Positions 24,471 through 33,356 of a stretch of DNA of 64,000 nucleotides are shown one piece after another. Origin of the DNA: DATMFV01 sp035555975. GTDB taxonomy: Bacteria > Verrucomicrobiota > Verrucomicrobiia > Chthoniobacterales > Chthoniobacteraceae. The stretch lies in NCBI GenBank assembly GCA_035555975.1, contig DATMFV010000035.1, forward strand, positions 124,001 through 188,000. Direction: 5' to 3'. The translations under genes and the position numbers were made by a program. Positions within the stretch are counted from its first letter, which is position 1. The number at the start of each line of letters is the position of its first letter. The notes below the pieces were generated by a model. That model was given only the letters and a program-made list of their open reading frames with translations, searched no databases and was not told the DNA's origin.

Positions 24471-27118
24471 GGATAAGAACGGGAGGTGACGGGAAGGGTC
24501 AAGGCAGCCTTCCCGGGAAAGCCCCAGCCGGGGTGAAAGCGCATTTTCACGCCTGATGCGTCGACCGAGAATCCCGGATCGTGTTCGAGCAGGAGGTGGG
24601 TTTCGCCGCCCTTTCGCCGGATTTCAGCGATGCGGTACGACCAGACGATCTTCCCGCCCAGGTCAACCCGGACCATCGCCCCCGCGAGCGAGCCGTCGTC
24701 CGGAAGCGACGCCGGAGTGACGAGCGCATCCCACGGGTCGCCCCCTTCCCGGGAAAGCGTCCGGGCAACCACGGCGTGCAACGCGGCGTGCGGAGAGGAA
24801 ACGATCTCTCTGCCGTTGAGGGAAAGTTTCGTCCCGTCCCAAAGGGTGGCGGCAGGGGCTTGCCCCTTCTCCTTTTTAAGATAAGCGAGGCGTCCCTTCA
24901 GGCTCACCGCCCTCCCGTCGGAAGTGGTCGCCGAAACGCTCTCCCCCTCGGAAAGCGTGCTCAGGATCACGTCGGTCCGCTCGCCCAGGCAGACTTCGAC
25001 GGCCACCTGCGTGTCGCCCGGGCGGGTCAGCAAGCGTGCGGAGGTGATCCGTCCCCCTTTCCTGCGGAGTTCGTGAACCACGACAAACGTGCTTTCCCCG
25101 GCCTCCCTGACCTCATGGCGAAGGTTGACCCACGGCGCCGTGCCGATGCGGTTGATCGCCGGAGCTTCTCCAACAAAAAAGATGGCTCCCGCAGGGGCAA
25201 GCACGATCGAGCGTGATGAAGCGCCGTCGCCGGTCGTCAAGGTCCACTCCCATGGCAGCGTGGCCGGAGCGCGATGGCGGAGTTGGATGAACCGGTGAAG
25301 CCCGCCCTCTGCCGGTTCCAGAGGCGCGGCGGCTGAAACCGTGTACGGTTCGGCCAGCGGCCCGTGCAAAAGGTAGTCATGCACCTTGCCGCCTTTGACC
25401 CGGAACAGATCGACGATGTAGCCTTCCCCCGCTTCCAGCGCCACTTTGACCAGCGTGCGCCGGTAGCGCTCCGGAGCCGGGGAGTACGCTTTGCTTCCTT
25501 CCACCTCCACCACCTGGACCGCCTCCTGCCTTCCATCGAAAAGCAGAAGATCGCCCAGATGGTTGCTGCCGTTGTGATGACCGCGATAGGGCCGCGACGC
25601 GAGCTTCCCCGCGGCATCTTCCCTGCCGGGCATCCGCCCGTCCACAAAGCGCCGGGCCTGGTCGGTTTCGTCGATGACCACGGTATTGTGCGCCGCCGTG
25701 CTCATCGACCATTCGCGGCTGGAGCCGGAACCGGGCAGCGGGCGGTAGCGCGTTTCGTCAAACCAGCGGCGGCCAAGGGCAAACGCGTGGAACCCGTTCA
25801 CGTCGAGGTGTTCATGCCCGAAGGTTCCCTTGTAGTTCAGGAAAAGCTGCTGCTGGTCCTCCCCGTTGCCCGAGCCGAGAATGGCATAACCGGAAGTCCC
25901 GAGCAGTTCCGGGCCGGAGACCGTTTTGGCCGGGCCGATGTAGCGGTCGGGATCGGCATCGTTGACGGCGGCAACTTTTCCGTTGGGAAGGGTCAGCTTT
26001 CGCCAGGCGCTCTCCGTGCGCTCCTGGTGGAGCGCCAGTTCGCGCTGGAGATGCAGATCATCAAAACGTTCCCCGGTCGCCGGATGCGTCCATCCCGGAG
26101 GATCGCCATACCCGTCCAGACGGCGGGCGATCGCGTTGATCCGTCCCGCGACCTGCTGGTGATAGGCCGGGGTGCCTTCGTGCCAGAAGCCATCGGGCGA
26201 AAAACCGAGCAGGCGCAGTTCCCGCAGATAGTCGACGGCTTCGTGGACCCACTCCGGGCGTCCAAGTGCGAGACCGAAGTGCACCAGTCCGTCGATCCGG
26301 TAGACGATCGTGTTGTAAATGCCCGGTTTCCAACGGCTGATGAAAGCGACCTGCCTGTCGAAAATGCCGCTGACGATCCGTTGCCGCTCTTCTTTGGAGA
26401 GCTGCGGCGCGAGGGCCGTGTAAGCGTGCAGGAGCGGGTAGCCTTCCATCAGGTCGAGATGAATCCAGCGGTTCCAGAGCCCGGCGGAATCCTTTTCAGC
26501 CAGCCCGGGCGTATCCTGCGGCACCCAGCGCTGCCCCGTACGTTGCATCAACACGGGCCAGGAACCCATTTTCTGTGAGAACGCGAGGAGGAGCGCCCTG
26601 GCTCGCAGGAAGTCTTCGTGATCGCCGGTGATCTGATGGCGCAAGGCGTAAGCCCAGGTGGCGTCCCGCAGCAGGAGGTTGCCGGGCTGCCTGCCCCCTT
26701 CCTCCGTCACCTCCAGCCCTGCGGGAAGCGTCGCCAGCAAAACATCCAGAAGCGCCCTGGCATCGGCCCGGCAGACCTCGCGATCCCCGGTTTCCGGCAA
26801 CCCGGCCAACTGGCGAAAGGAGGCGGCGGCTTCGAGGAGTTCGCCGGAGCATCTTCTCTGTGCCTTTTCCCCCTGGGCGGCCGCCAACCTTTGGGAAGCC
26901 GCGGCCGCAGTTGCCTCCGGGGTCGGCCCTTTCCAGCTTTCGATCCGTTGCAACAACCGTTCCCGATCACCCAGGCGGGTTTCCCAGCGTACGAGCGGCG
27001 ATATCTTTTCGGGAGCCGGGTCCGGCGCAGTGGATGACGACGATTCGCCGCAGGCCGCAAGAGCCGCGCACAGGCAGGCGACAGCAAGAGAAGGTAGGAA
27101 GGGATGTCGCGGAAGCAT
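24467..27118 (-). CDS. Heparinase II/III-family lipoprotein (polysaccharide lyase-like)
   Basis: An 883-residue exported protein. The first 22 residues are a lipoprotein signal (SLAVACLCAALAACGESSSS), so it should be lipid-anchored. Residues about 60-420 have the alpha-helical toroid-like composition of alginate/heparin lyases (for example YNTIVYRIDGLVHFGLALG), and about 440-760 match the heparinase II/III domain: GTFGHEHLDVNGFHAFALGRRWFDE contains the His and following core, then STAAHNTVVIDETDQ. Polysaccharide lyases of this fold cleave uronic-acid-containing glycans by elimination; the substrate here is unknown. It is coupled at both ends: TAATG with the pseudopilin gene and ATGA with the FAD oxidoreductase. 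Confidence 0.85.
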   Translation of the reverse strand: MLPRHPFLPSLAVACLCAALAACGESSSSTAPDPAPEKISPLVRWETRLGDRERLLQRIESWKGPTPEATAAAASQRLAAAQGEKAQRRCSGELLEAAASFRQLAGLPETGDREVCRADARALLDVLLATLPAGLEVTEEGGRQPGNLLLRDATWAYALRHQITGDHEDFLRARALLLAFSQKMGSWPVLMQRTGQRWVPQDTPGLAEKDSAGLWNRWIHLDLMEGYPLLHAYTALAPQLSKEERQRIVSGIFDRQVAFISRWKPGIYNTIVYRIDGLVHFGLALGRPEWVHEAVDYLRELRLLGFSPDGFWHEGTPAYHQQVAGRINAIARRLDGYGDPPGWTHPATGERFDDLHLQRELALHQERTESAWRKLTLPNGKVAAVNDADPDRYIGPAKTVSGPELLGTSGYAILGSGNGEDQQQLFLNYKGTFGHEHLDVNGFHAFALGRRWFDETRYRPLPGSGSSREWSMSTAAHNTVVIDETDQARRFVDGRMPGREDAAGKLASRPYRGHHNGSNHLGDLLLFDGRQEAVQVVEVEGSKAYSPAPERYRRTLVKVALEAGEGYIVDLFRVKGGKVHDYLLHGPLAEPYTVSAAAPLEPAEGGLHRFIQLRHRAPATLPWEWTLTTGDGASSRSIVLAPAGAIFFVGEAPAINRIGTAPWVNLRHEVREAGESTFVVVHELRRKGGRITSARLLTRPGDTQVAVEVCLGERTDVILSTLSEGESVSATTSDGRAVSLKGRLAYLKKEKGQAPAATLWDGTKLSLNGREIVSSPHAALHAVVARTLSREGGDPWDALVTPASLPDDGSLAGAMVRVDLGGKIVWSYRIAEIRRKGGETHLLLEHDPGFSVDASGVKMRFHPGWGFPGKAALTLPVTSRSYP

Positions 27119-27855
27119 TAATAAAGAGGTTGAAGGGGATCGTTGACGTCGATCATCGGCCGCAGCTCGTCGTCCGACCCGTTGAACGGTTCGACATGGC
27201 CGTCAAAGAAAAGAAGGTTCAGACCGTTCTGGTGGTAGCGACGCAGGCGCTGGCCGGATACAGAGGGGGAACCGGGAGGTGCGCTCCGGGCCGATTCCAG
27301 CGCCAGCGTGCCGCCGCGCCCTTCGGTAACGAATACTTTGGACCAGGCATTTTTCATCCGGGCGATGCGATAGCGCGTCGGGTCGCTGGTTCCAAGAAAA
27401 CGCATGACGTAGCTGATGGCCGGAGCGTCGGCCTTGGCCCATTTTTCATCTGGCCCGTCCTTGAAACGGGCGGGGCAGTTGAAAATCTCCGCTTCCTCCT
27501 GCGAAAGCCGCCCTTTGCTGTCGGTCCGCCGGTTGAAATCATTGAGGGCATAACGCGCCAGGTAGGATTGTTGCCACCAGTATTGGTTGATGCGGAAACG
27601 GAAGTCGACCTGCTCCATGTTCTTGCTGCCGAGCGCCGGAGGGAGCTTGCCGTCGTGGTCATTGGCGAACGCCATCGTCGCCAGATAAATCGTCCGCAGG
27701 TTCGCGGTACACCGGACGCGCAGGCCCGCTTCCCGCGCGCTGTTGACGGCGGGGAGAAGCAGCGCGGCGAGGATTCCCAGAAGCGCCACCACGAGCAGGA
27801 GCTGCAACAGGCTCATGCCTCCCTCTCTCCGGTGGGTGACGGTGGTGGCTTTCAT
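27118..27855 (-). CDS. Pseudopilin-like H-X9-DG protein with atypical cleavage motif
   Basis: A 245-residue protein with a type IV prepilin-like start: basic leader, then GGMSLLQLLLVVALLGILAALL. Position +5 after the glycine is Gln instead of the usual Glu. The mature part carries RCTANLRTIYLATMAFANDHDGKLPP and, near the end, H-QNGLNLLFF-DG, the H-X9-DG motif of processing-associated prepilin-like proteins abundant in Planctomycetes, Verrucomicrobia and Lentisphaerae. Their function is unknown; they are probably periplasmic or surface proteins. Its stop overlaps the start of the heparinase-like gene. Two more family members lie in this window. Confidence 0.88.
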   Translation of the reverse strand: MKATTVTHRREGGMSLLQLLLVVALLGILAALLLPAVNSAREAGLRVRCTANLRTIYLATMAFANDHDGKLPPALGSKNMEQVDFRFRINQYWWQQSYLARYALNDFNRRTDSKGRLSQEEAEIFNCPARFKDGPDEKWAKADAPAISYVMRFLGTSDPTRYRIARMKNAWSKVFVTEGRGGTLALESARSAPPGSPSVSGQRLRRYHQNGLNLLFFDGHVEPFNGSDDELRPMIDVNDPLQPLY

Positions 27856-27885
27856 AAATGCGGGGGGGGGAGCTTGCCTCCGGGT

Positions 27886-28734
27886 TCAGGCCCCTTTACG
27901 GCTGCGCAAACAGAGGACGATCGCTCCCAGCCCGGCGCAAAGCAACCCCAGCCCGGCGACCGATGGCTCCGGAATGGTGGTCACGGTGAGGTCACGGAAA
28001 TAAGCGGTGCGGTTGCTGGTGAAACGTCCGCCGCGCAGGGCAAAGTACCCGTCCGTACGGGCGACATCGCGCAGGTCCGTATAGGAAAGGGTGGCAATGG
28101 GCGTGCCGAGGATCGCACCGCTTTCGTCAAGAGTCCACGAAGCATAAAGGGAAGCGTCGATCCGGTTGCTGACGGCGGAAAAAGAGAGAAGGTATGAGTT
28201 TCCGTCGTCGAGGCTGCCGGGGGCGGTTTCAAACGCGTCGAACGCCAGCCGGTTCGCCGGGGCAAGCGAATTGTTTCCGATGCCCCAATAGAGGCCGAGG
28301 CCCTCGCTGCTCATGGCAAGGTAATAGGCGTCATCACCGCCAAAACTGGAGCGGCGCGAGCGCAGGACGACGCCCACCCCATCCGCCGCAGCCCAGGTGT
28401 CGGCCGCGAGGACGACCCGGCCGGTGAAGTCGGCGAGTTGGTTGGCCGGATCGACTTTGGGGAGTCCGTTGTCGCTGTAGGAGCCTGCGGTGTAGACCAG
28501 TTGCGCGCCGGAGAGCCCGCTGGTGCGTTCGACCGTCAGCCACGAGCGACCGTCCACGTTCGCCGTACCCACTGTCGGTGAGCCATACTCGAAGAGATAC
28601 CATTGATTGGAGGGCGGCCACTCCGTGGGCGGCATCAACGTCAGGGTCGCCGCCGGGAGCGAAACGCCCAGACCCAGAAGCGCCGCTATTTTCACGATGA
28701 ACCGAAGTCCGGGGGACAACAAAGGGAAGATCAT
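27886..28734 (-). CDS. PEP-CTERM sorting-domain secreted protein
   Basis: A 282-residue exported protein with a signal peptide (LRFIVKIAALLGLGVSLPAA) and a classic PEP-CTERM tail: IPEPS, a hydrophobic stretch (VAGLGLLCAGLGAIVLCL) and a basic end (RSRKGA). The tail directs processing by an exosortase at the membrane and release or attachment at the surface. The body (about 30-255) is beta-rich and reminiscent of lectin-like or sugar-binding jelly rolls (ADTWAAADGVGVVLRSRR; YLAMSSEGLGLYWGIGNN). It lies between the AraC-type regulator and the pseudopilin gene, 30 bp before the latter. No exosortase gene is in the window. Confidence 0.9.
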   Translation of the reverse strand: MIFPLLSPGLRFIVKIAALLGLGVSLPAATLTLMPPTEWPPSNQWYLFEYGSPTVGTANVDGRSWLTVERTSGLSGAQLVYTAGSYSDNGLPKVDPANQLADFTGRVVLAADTWAAADGVGVVLRSRRSSFGGDDAYYLAMSSEGLGLYWGIGNNSLAPANRLAFDAFETAPGSLDDGNSYLLSFSAVSNRIDASLYASWTLDESGAILGTPIATLSYTDLRDVARTDGYFALRGGRFTSNRTAYFRDLTVTTIPEPSVAGLGLLCAGLGAIVLCLRSRKGA

Positions 28735-28832
28735 GAACCGATCGTCGGCTCATTTTCCCTTTTGCGATAGAACAGGGGCAACCAAAATACGGTATCGGTT
28801 TAACTTTTGCCGCGAAAAGGGATGAGGGGCCA

Positions 28833-29765
28833 TCACACCGCATCCTTCCGGGTCTGGAGATATTCCGCAGGCGTCTGGCCGGTTGCCTGTTTGAAGGTCC
28901 GGCAAAAGTGGCTCGAATCGGCGTAGCCGACTTCATACGCGACGCGGGTGACGTTCATGTCGCGGGTGTGGAGCAGGCGTTTGGCGTGCGCGATGCGGAC
29001 CCGGTGAACAAAGGCCGCAAAATTGGTGCCGACATCGCCCTTGAAAGTCCGGCTCAGGTGGACGGGATGGCACCCCAGCGCCCTGGCCGCCTGGTTGAGA
29101 GTGCATTCTCCGGAGAAGTGCTGCTCAATGAACGCGATCGCCTTGCGGACCAGGGCGCGGTAACGCCGTCCGGTGCGAGCCTGACTGGCCGTCCGGTGCA
29201 GCGCATAGGCCTGGAGCGGCGGGGCGAGTTGGTCGACCAGGCGCGTCAGGAGCCCGACGGTCCGGAGAAAAAGGAGCCGTTGTTCGTTCCACGTCGCTTC
29301 GTCGAGATGGGGCATGGCCCGGTAGCGTTCCAGGTAGGCAACGGCGTCCATCCGGTGCCGTCGGCAATGTTTTTCGATTCGCTCCCGCCCTTCCGCCTCG
29401 GTCCCTTGGAGCACGATCGTGCCAAAGTAGAAAATACCGAGGATTTTTCCCTGTACGGTCAGCGGCTCCACCGCTTCGGTCAAGCCGAGATGGCACATCC
29501 CCGAAAAACCGCTCTCCCGGTTCAGGACGAGACGGTTGCAAATCCGCTTGTTGGTAAAGCAGGCGCGGCTCGGTCCGGCCTTGGCGGCAACGCAAAAGGC
29601 GGAATCATGCTGGCGGAAGCGGAGGTCGAGCGCAAACTCCCGCGCGTCAAAGGTAAACCCGGTCAGATCTTCGAACGCGACCTTCACACCGGTGCGCGCC
29701 ACCAGCAGTTCCAGGACATCCTGAAAAATGGACCCCTCGGCGCTCGGTATCAGGGGGGCTTTCAT
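28833..29765 (-). CDS. PocR-AraC family transcription regulator
   Basis: A 310-residue regulator. The N-terminal half (about 10-160) matches the PocR sensory domain: residues such as CVAAKAGPSRACFTNKRIC with repeated cysteines, and GLTEAVEPLTVQGKILGIFYFG. The C-terminal half has two helix-turn-helices of the AraC type (LNQAARALGCHPVHLSRTFKGDVG and VTRVAYEVGYADSSHFCRTFKQATGQTPAEYL). PocR domains bind small molecules such as glycols or other hydrocarbon derivatives. It is 98 bp upstream of the PEP-CTERM gene in the same direction and is the likely activator of the PEP-CTERM-pseudopilin-heparinase-FAD operon. Confidence 0.92.
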   Translation of the reverse strand: MKAPLIPSAEGSIFQDVLELLVARTGVKVAFEDLTGFTFDAREFALDLRFRQHDSAFCVAAKAGPSRACFTNKRICNRLVLNRESGFSGMCHLGLTEAVEPLTVQGKILGIFYFGTIVLQGTEAEGRERIEKHCRRHRMDAVAYLERYRAMPHLDEATWNEQRLLFLRTVGLLTRLVDQLAPPLQAYALHRTASQARTGRRYRALVRKAIAFIEQHFSGECTLNQAARALGCHPVHLSRTFKGDVGTNFAAFVHRVRIAHAKRLLHTRDMNVTRVAYEVGYADSSHFCRTFKQATGQTPAEYLQTRKDAV

Positions 29766-29902
29766 GGAAGTGATCTGGAAAGCATGGCCCCTTTCCCGTG
29801 CTCAAGCGTCGGATGGAACGGCGGCAGCAAGCACGGCCCGGGTGCGGAGGCTCATTCCGGCGCGAGCCCCCCGCCAGCGACCGGAAGCCCCGGGTTTGAA
29901 GC

Positions 29903-30424
29903 CTACTCTTCCCACTGGTGCTTGCGCGAAAGGGTGGAGGGGTTGATGTATTCGCCCACTTCCGTCCCGTTTTCGTCGAAAAGCTTCACCCAGAGGCCGA
30001 CCAGGCTGTCCTGCGTCTTGACGCGGCCGCCGTCGGTGTAGATCCATTTGCCGGTCAGCGATTGCGTGCGCAGCTTGACCAGTTCGGTGTTAAAGCTCTC
30101 CGAAGCGCGCGGGGTCAATGCCTTCACCGGAGCCTCCCCGGTCACCCGGTCGTAGGTCTCCAGCCCGGCTTTTTTGCCGATTTCCTGCCGCTCGACGACG
30201 ATCAGGTAGGAAGCCTTCACCGGCGCGGTATCCTTGAAGGCGGTACTGGCTACCTTGACTTCATAAAAGACCTCTTCGGTCGCCGTCGTCCGCTCGCCTG
30301 ACTTGACCGGTTTGGCACGGACCGCGCTTTCCTTCTTCTTGGTCGCCGAAATCTTGAAATCGCCCGCCTGCGCCAGGAACGGGCAGAGAAAAAGGGCCAT
30401 CAATACCCATCGTGTCGCCTTCAT
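29903..30424 (-). CDS. Secreted protein of unknown function
   Basis: 173 residues with a clear signal peptide (MKATRWVLMALFLCPFLAQAG) and a mainly beta-sheet, lysine-rich mature part. The segment EEVFYEVKVASTAFKDTAPVKASYLIVVERQE and the later WVKLFDENGTEVGEYINPS suggest an immunoglobulin-like or C2-like fold. I do not recognise the family. It is divergent from the LacI-type gene at 30622, sharing the 197-bp region that contains a strong palindrome, and could be controlled by it. The 137 bp between this gene and the AraC-type gene show no feature. Confidence 0.75.
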   Translation of the reverse strand: MKATRWVLMALFLCPFLAQAGDFKISATKKKESAVRAKPVKSGERTTATEEVFYEVKVASTAFKDTAPVKASYLIVVERQEIGKKAGLETYDRVTGEAPVKALTPRASESFNTELVKLRTQSLTGKWIYTDGGRVKTQDSLVGLWVKLFDENGTEVGEYINPSTLSRKHQWEE

Positions 30425-30550
30425 ACCCTCTTTTTGCGCTATTTAACCCCCGGGCGTCAATCCATTCGTCCTGACGCGGGTCGTCCGACCTCGCGATCCC
30501 TTACCGGTGAGAGAGGCTTAAACTCCTCGGCATGGAACGGTTTAAGAAAT

Positions 30551-30572
30551 TTTGTTATGACGTCACAACAAA
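30551..30572. promoter_or_regulatory. 22-bp palindrome, candidate LacI-type operator
   Basis: A near-perfect palindrome with core TGTTATGACGTCACAACA: centred between 30561 and 30562, every pair from the centre out to the eleventh matches except one (A30557 with C30566). LacI-family operators are even-length palindromes with a central CG, and this has the central CG within TGACGTCA. It lies 50 bp before the ATG of a LacI-type regulator and on the shared upstream region with the 173-residue secreted protein gene. That suggests autoregulation and control of the locus that follows. Binding is inference. Confidence 0.6.
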
Positions 30573-30621
30573 GGAGTTGACTCTGTTCCGGACTTGTTTT
30601 AACGTCCTAACACTCTCTTTT

Positions 30622-31746
30622 ATGGCCAAAGTCACCCAAACCGATATTGCCCAGGCCCTGGGTTTGAGCCCCGCCACGGTCGGCCTTGTGGTCGGCGACA
30701 GCAAATCGCCGCTCCGCCAGCGCCTGAGCAAGGAGACCGTCCGCCGCGTGCAGGAAAAGGCGGAGGAGATGGGCTACCTTCCCAACCGCGCCGCGCAGAC
30801 AATGCGCAAGGGCCGGACCAACCTCATCGTGCTTCTCAACATGAGCGGGCATTCCGAAATCGGCGGAAAACGCTCCTACGAGATCGGCAAACGGGTGCAG
30901 GAAGCCGGGTTCGACTATCAGATCGTCGAAGCCTATTTCTGGCCCGGCGACGGCAAGCGGATCATCGAGCAGGTGATCGCGCTGCGCCCGGAAGGGATCA
31001 TCGCCACCGGATCCATTCAGACGACGATGGATTTTGGCCGCATCCATCGCGCCCGGATTCCGATGGTGGCCGTCGACATGGAAATCCCGGGATGCCCTCA
31101 CGTCCGGCATGATGTCCGCAGCGCCGTCCGCGAGCTGACCCTCGGCTGCCTGAGCACCGGCAAGCGCCACCTCGTCCAGCTCCTGAGAAAAAGCCCGCTG
31201 GAGCAGGATACCTGGCAGCTCCGTGAACGCATGAAAGGGTTTACCGAAGCTCTGGAAGCCTCCGGGTGGGAGCCGCCCCGGAAATTGCGGTTGGGTGAAC
31301 CTCTCCGGAAAACCGCCGCGGAATCCGCCGTGATCGTTCTCAACGAACGGAAGAGCACGCGGTTTGAACCCTTCGAAGCGGGCACCCTCTGCGCAGGACA
31401 GATCGGGACCCTCCCCGACGCCCTCCTTTGCGCCAACGACGACTATGCCATCGGCGCTTTGACCTACTACCAGCGGGCGGGCATTGCCGTGCCCCGGGAG
31501 GTCGCCCTGAGCGGCTTTGACAATCTCTCTTATACCACGCAAGGAAGCATCCCGATCACTACCGTGGAACAACCCATCGCCGAAGTCTGCCGGGCCGCCG
31601 TGGAGATGCTTGAAGCAAAAATCCGAAGGAACGACCAGCGGTATGAGGAACTGATCTTCCCGTGTCGCGTCATCTGGCGGGCCTCGATGCCCAACCCCCG
31701 CCAGACCATCGTCCCGCCCCTCCCTTCCAATCCACCCCTCCCATGA
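30622..31746 (+). CDS. LacI-family transcription regulator
   Basis: A 374-residue regulator with the N-terminal LacI helix-turn-helix (TDIAQALGLSPATVGLVVGD, hinge NRAAQTMRKGRTN) and a periplasmic-binding-protein-like sensor domain (about 60-340; for example LLCANDDYAIGALTYYQRAGIAVPREVALSGFDN). The start at 30622 matches the family N-terminus (MAKVTQTDIA); an in-frame ATG at 30532 would add 30 residues spanning the palindrome, so it is unlikely. There is no strong ribosome-binding site. Its stop overlaps the next gene (ATGA), so the regulator is the first gene of the operon it probably controls. Confidence 0.93.
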   Translation: MAKVTQTDIAQALGLSPATVGLVVGDSKSPLRQRLSKETVRRVQEKAEEMGYLPNRAAQTMRKGRTNLIVLLNMSGHSEIGGKRSYEIGKRVQEAGFDYQIVEAYFWPGDGKRIIEQVIALRPEGIIATGSIQTTMDFGRIHRARIPMVAVDMEIPGCPHVRHDVRSAVRELTLGCLSTGKRHLVQLLRKSPLEQDTWQLRERMKGFTEALEASGWEPPRKLRLGEPLRKTAAESAVIVLNERKSTRFEPFEAGTLCAGQIGTLPDALLCANDDYAIGALTYYQRAGIAVPREVALSGFDNLSYTTQGSIPITTVEQPIAEVCRAAVEMLEAKIRRNDQRYEELIFPCRVIWRASMPNPRQTIVPPLPSNPPLP

Positions 31747-32615
31747 AAATGAAAAAAATCCGCCAACTTGTCGCCTGCACACTGTTTGCCACCGGCCCCC
31801 TGCACGCGGCAACCCTCATCGAGTATCATTTCGACAGTCCGGAAAGCTATCTTTTCAATGGCAGCACCCCGGCCACCCGTTATGATGATCAAAGCGGCCA
31901 TCACCATGCCGTGGAGTTTAATCGCGTCACGACACGCCTGTCCGATTACCCGTTTGCCACTTCCCGGCCCGATCTCAACGGTCTGGATTACAGCGCCAGG
32001 ACAAAATACGGCGCGGCGGAAACCGTGGGAAGGGTCCAAGGCCTGGAGTCGATCAATCTCAATGCCACCAACTCCTTCACCATGGAAGGGTGGATTTATC
32101 TGGAAGAGGCCAGCGCGGGCACCCTGTGGGATATCCGGGCTTCCGTCAACAATAGCGGAGGCGCTGCCAACAGCGTTTTCAACTTGAAATACACTGCGGA
32201 CGGCACGCTGACGGCCGTATTCAATGCCCAGGGCAAGGCGGCTCCGGCCCTTCAGGCCACCTCCACGCTTCAGCTCAATGCCTGGACTCATATTGCCTAT
32301 ATCAAGTCAGACTCCACCATCAAAATCTACATCAACGGCGAGGAGGCCGGTTCGCTGACTCATGGCGATATTGCCAGAAAATTACCGATCACCCTGTCCG
32401 CCATCACCCTGGCCGGCAACATTCAGGGCCGGTTTGATGATTTCCGCCTCTCGGATACCGCACTGACGCCCGAGGAACTCGGCTACCACGCTCCATTTAC
32501 TCCCGTCCCCGAACCCTCCACGACAGCCCTCCTGCTTTTAAGCGTCGCGGCGGGAGGCTGGCGGATGGTGCGCCGGAGCAGGAACGCCGCACCGCAACCT
32601 TCCACCGCATCATGA
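31743..32615 (+). CDS. LamG-domain PEP-CTERM secreted protein
   Basis: 290 residues: a signal peptide (IRQLVACTLFATGPLHA), a LamG/concanavalin-like sugar-binding domain (about 30-250; SFTMEGWIYLEEASAGTLWDIR and AWTHIAYIKSDSTIKIYINGEEAG are characteristic strands) and a C-terminal PEP-CTERM signal (VPEPS, hydrophobic helix, RRSRN). It should be exported, sorted by an exosortase and probably binds carbohydrate. It is coupled to the LacI-type gene and to the pseudopilin gene by ATGA overlaps on both sides. Confidence 0.92.
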   Translation: MKMKKIRQLVACTLFATGPLHAATLIEYHFDSPESYLFNGSTPATRYDDQSGHHHAVEFNRVTTRLSDYPFATSRPDLNGLDYSARTKYGAAETVGRVQGLESINLNATNSFTMEGWIYLEEASAGTLWDIRASVNNSGGAANSVFNLKYTADGTLTAVFNAQGKAAPALQATSTLQLNAWTHIAYIKSDSTIKIYINGEEAGSLTHGDIARKLPITLSAITLAGNIQGRFDDFRLSDTALTPEELGYHAPFTPVPEPSTTALLLLSVAAGGWRMVRRSRNAAPQPSTAS

Positions 32616-33355
32616 AACGCCCGATTCCATTACGAAGCCCATCGGCGGGATTTTCCCTGATGGAGCTGCTGGTGGTGATCGCGGTCGTGATTCTTCTTGT
32701 GGCGCTCGCCTTTCCGGTGGTCAACCGGGTCGCGAAAAGGAGCGACCTTGTCCGATGCACGGCCAACTTCCATCAACTCGGGATCGCTTTGGGAGGCTAT
32801 GCCGGAGATCACAACGGCGAATCGCCGTGGCCGATTGACGAGCGCGACCGCCCGCCGGGGGATCTGGGAGGCTGGCTTGCCCGCACCCTGAAAACGACCG
32901 ACGGGTCCAAATGGTCGGGCATCGGCAAACTCTTTCCCTATGTGCGGGACCGGCGCATCTATATCTGCCCCGCGAACAAGGTGAGAATGGAGCGCGTTTA
33001 CCAGGCCGGCAACTTTACCAGCGAAGACGACACCCCGCAGACCAGCTATGTGACGCGGGGCTACAATCAAAGCTACCATCCCAAAAAGCCTTTTTTCCTC
33101 AAACTGGCCACCATGGGCAGGCGAAGCATCGCTGCCTGCAACTTTGCCTATGCCGCTTCGAACCCGCTGAATTTTCCCCTTTCCTGGCATGAAGGGACTT
33201 ACCCGGTTCTTTTCTCCGACGGCAGCGTCCAACAGATCCGCCTGCCCATCAGCGAAGCCCAGCGGAAAAACCCGCCCAGCATCAACGACAGCAACACCAT
33301 GCAAATGCGCATCTGGGATTACTTCGATGGCGCCACCACGACCCTCACCCTGTAA
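32612..33355 (+). CDS. Pseudopilin-like H-X9-DG protein
   Basis: A 247-residue prepilin-like protein. The cleavage site GFSLMELLVVIAVVILLVAL has the canonical Phe +1 and Glu +5. The mature part contains RCTANFHQLGIALGGYAGDHNGESPW, cysteine pairs (YICPANK) and the C-terminal H-EGTYPVLFS-DG motif. It resembles the proteins at 27118 and 45529 in layout, with low residue identity outside the motifs. Coupled by ATGA to the upstream LamG gene and 1 bp from the following gene. Confidence 0.9.
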   Translation: MKRPIPLRSPSAGFSLMELLVVIAVVILLVALAFPVVNRVAKRSDLVRCTANFHQLGIALGGYAGDHNGESPWPIDERDRPPGDLGGWLARTLKTTDGSKWSGIGKLFPYVRDRRIYICPANKVRMERVYQAGNFTSEDDTPQTSYVTRGYNQSYHPKKPFFLKLATMGRRSIAACNFAYAASNPLNFPLSWHEGTYPVLFSDGSVQQIRLPISEAQRKNPPSINDSNTMQMRIWDYFDGATTTLTL

Positions 33356-33356
33356 C

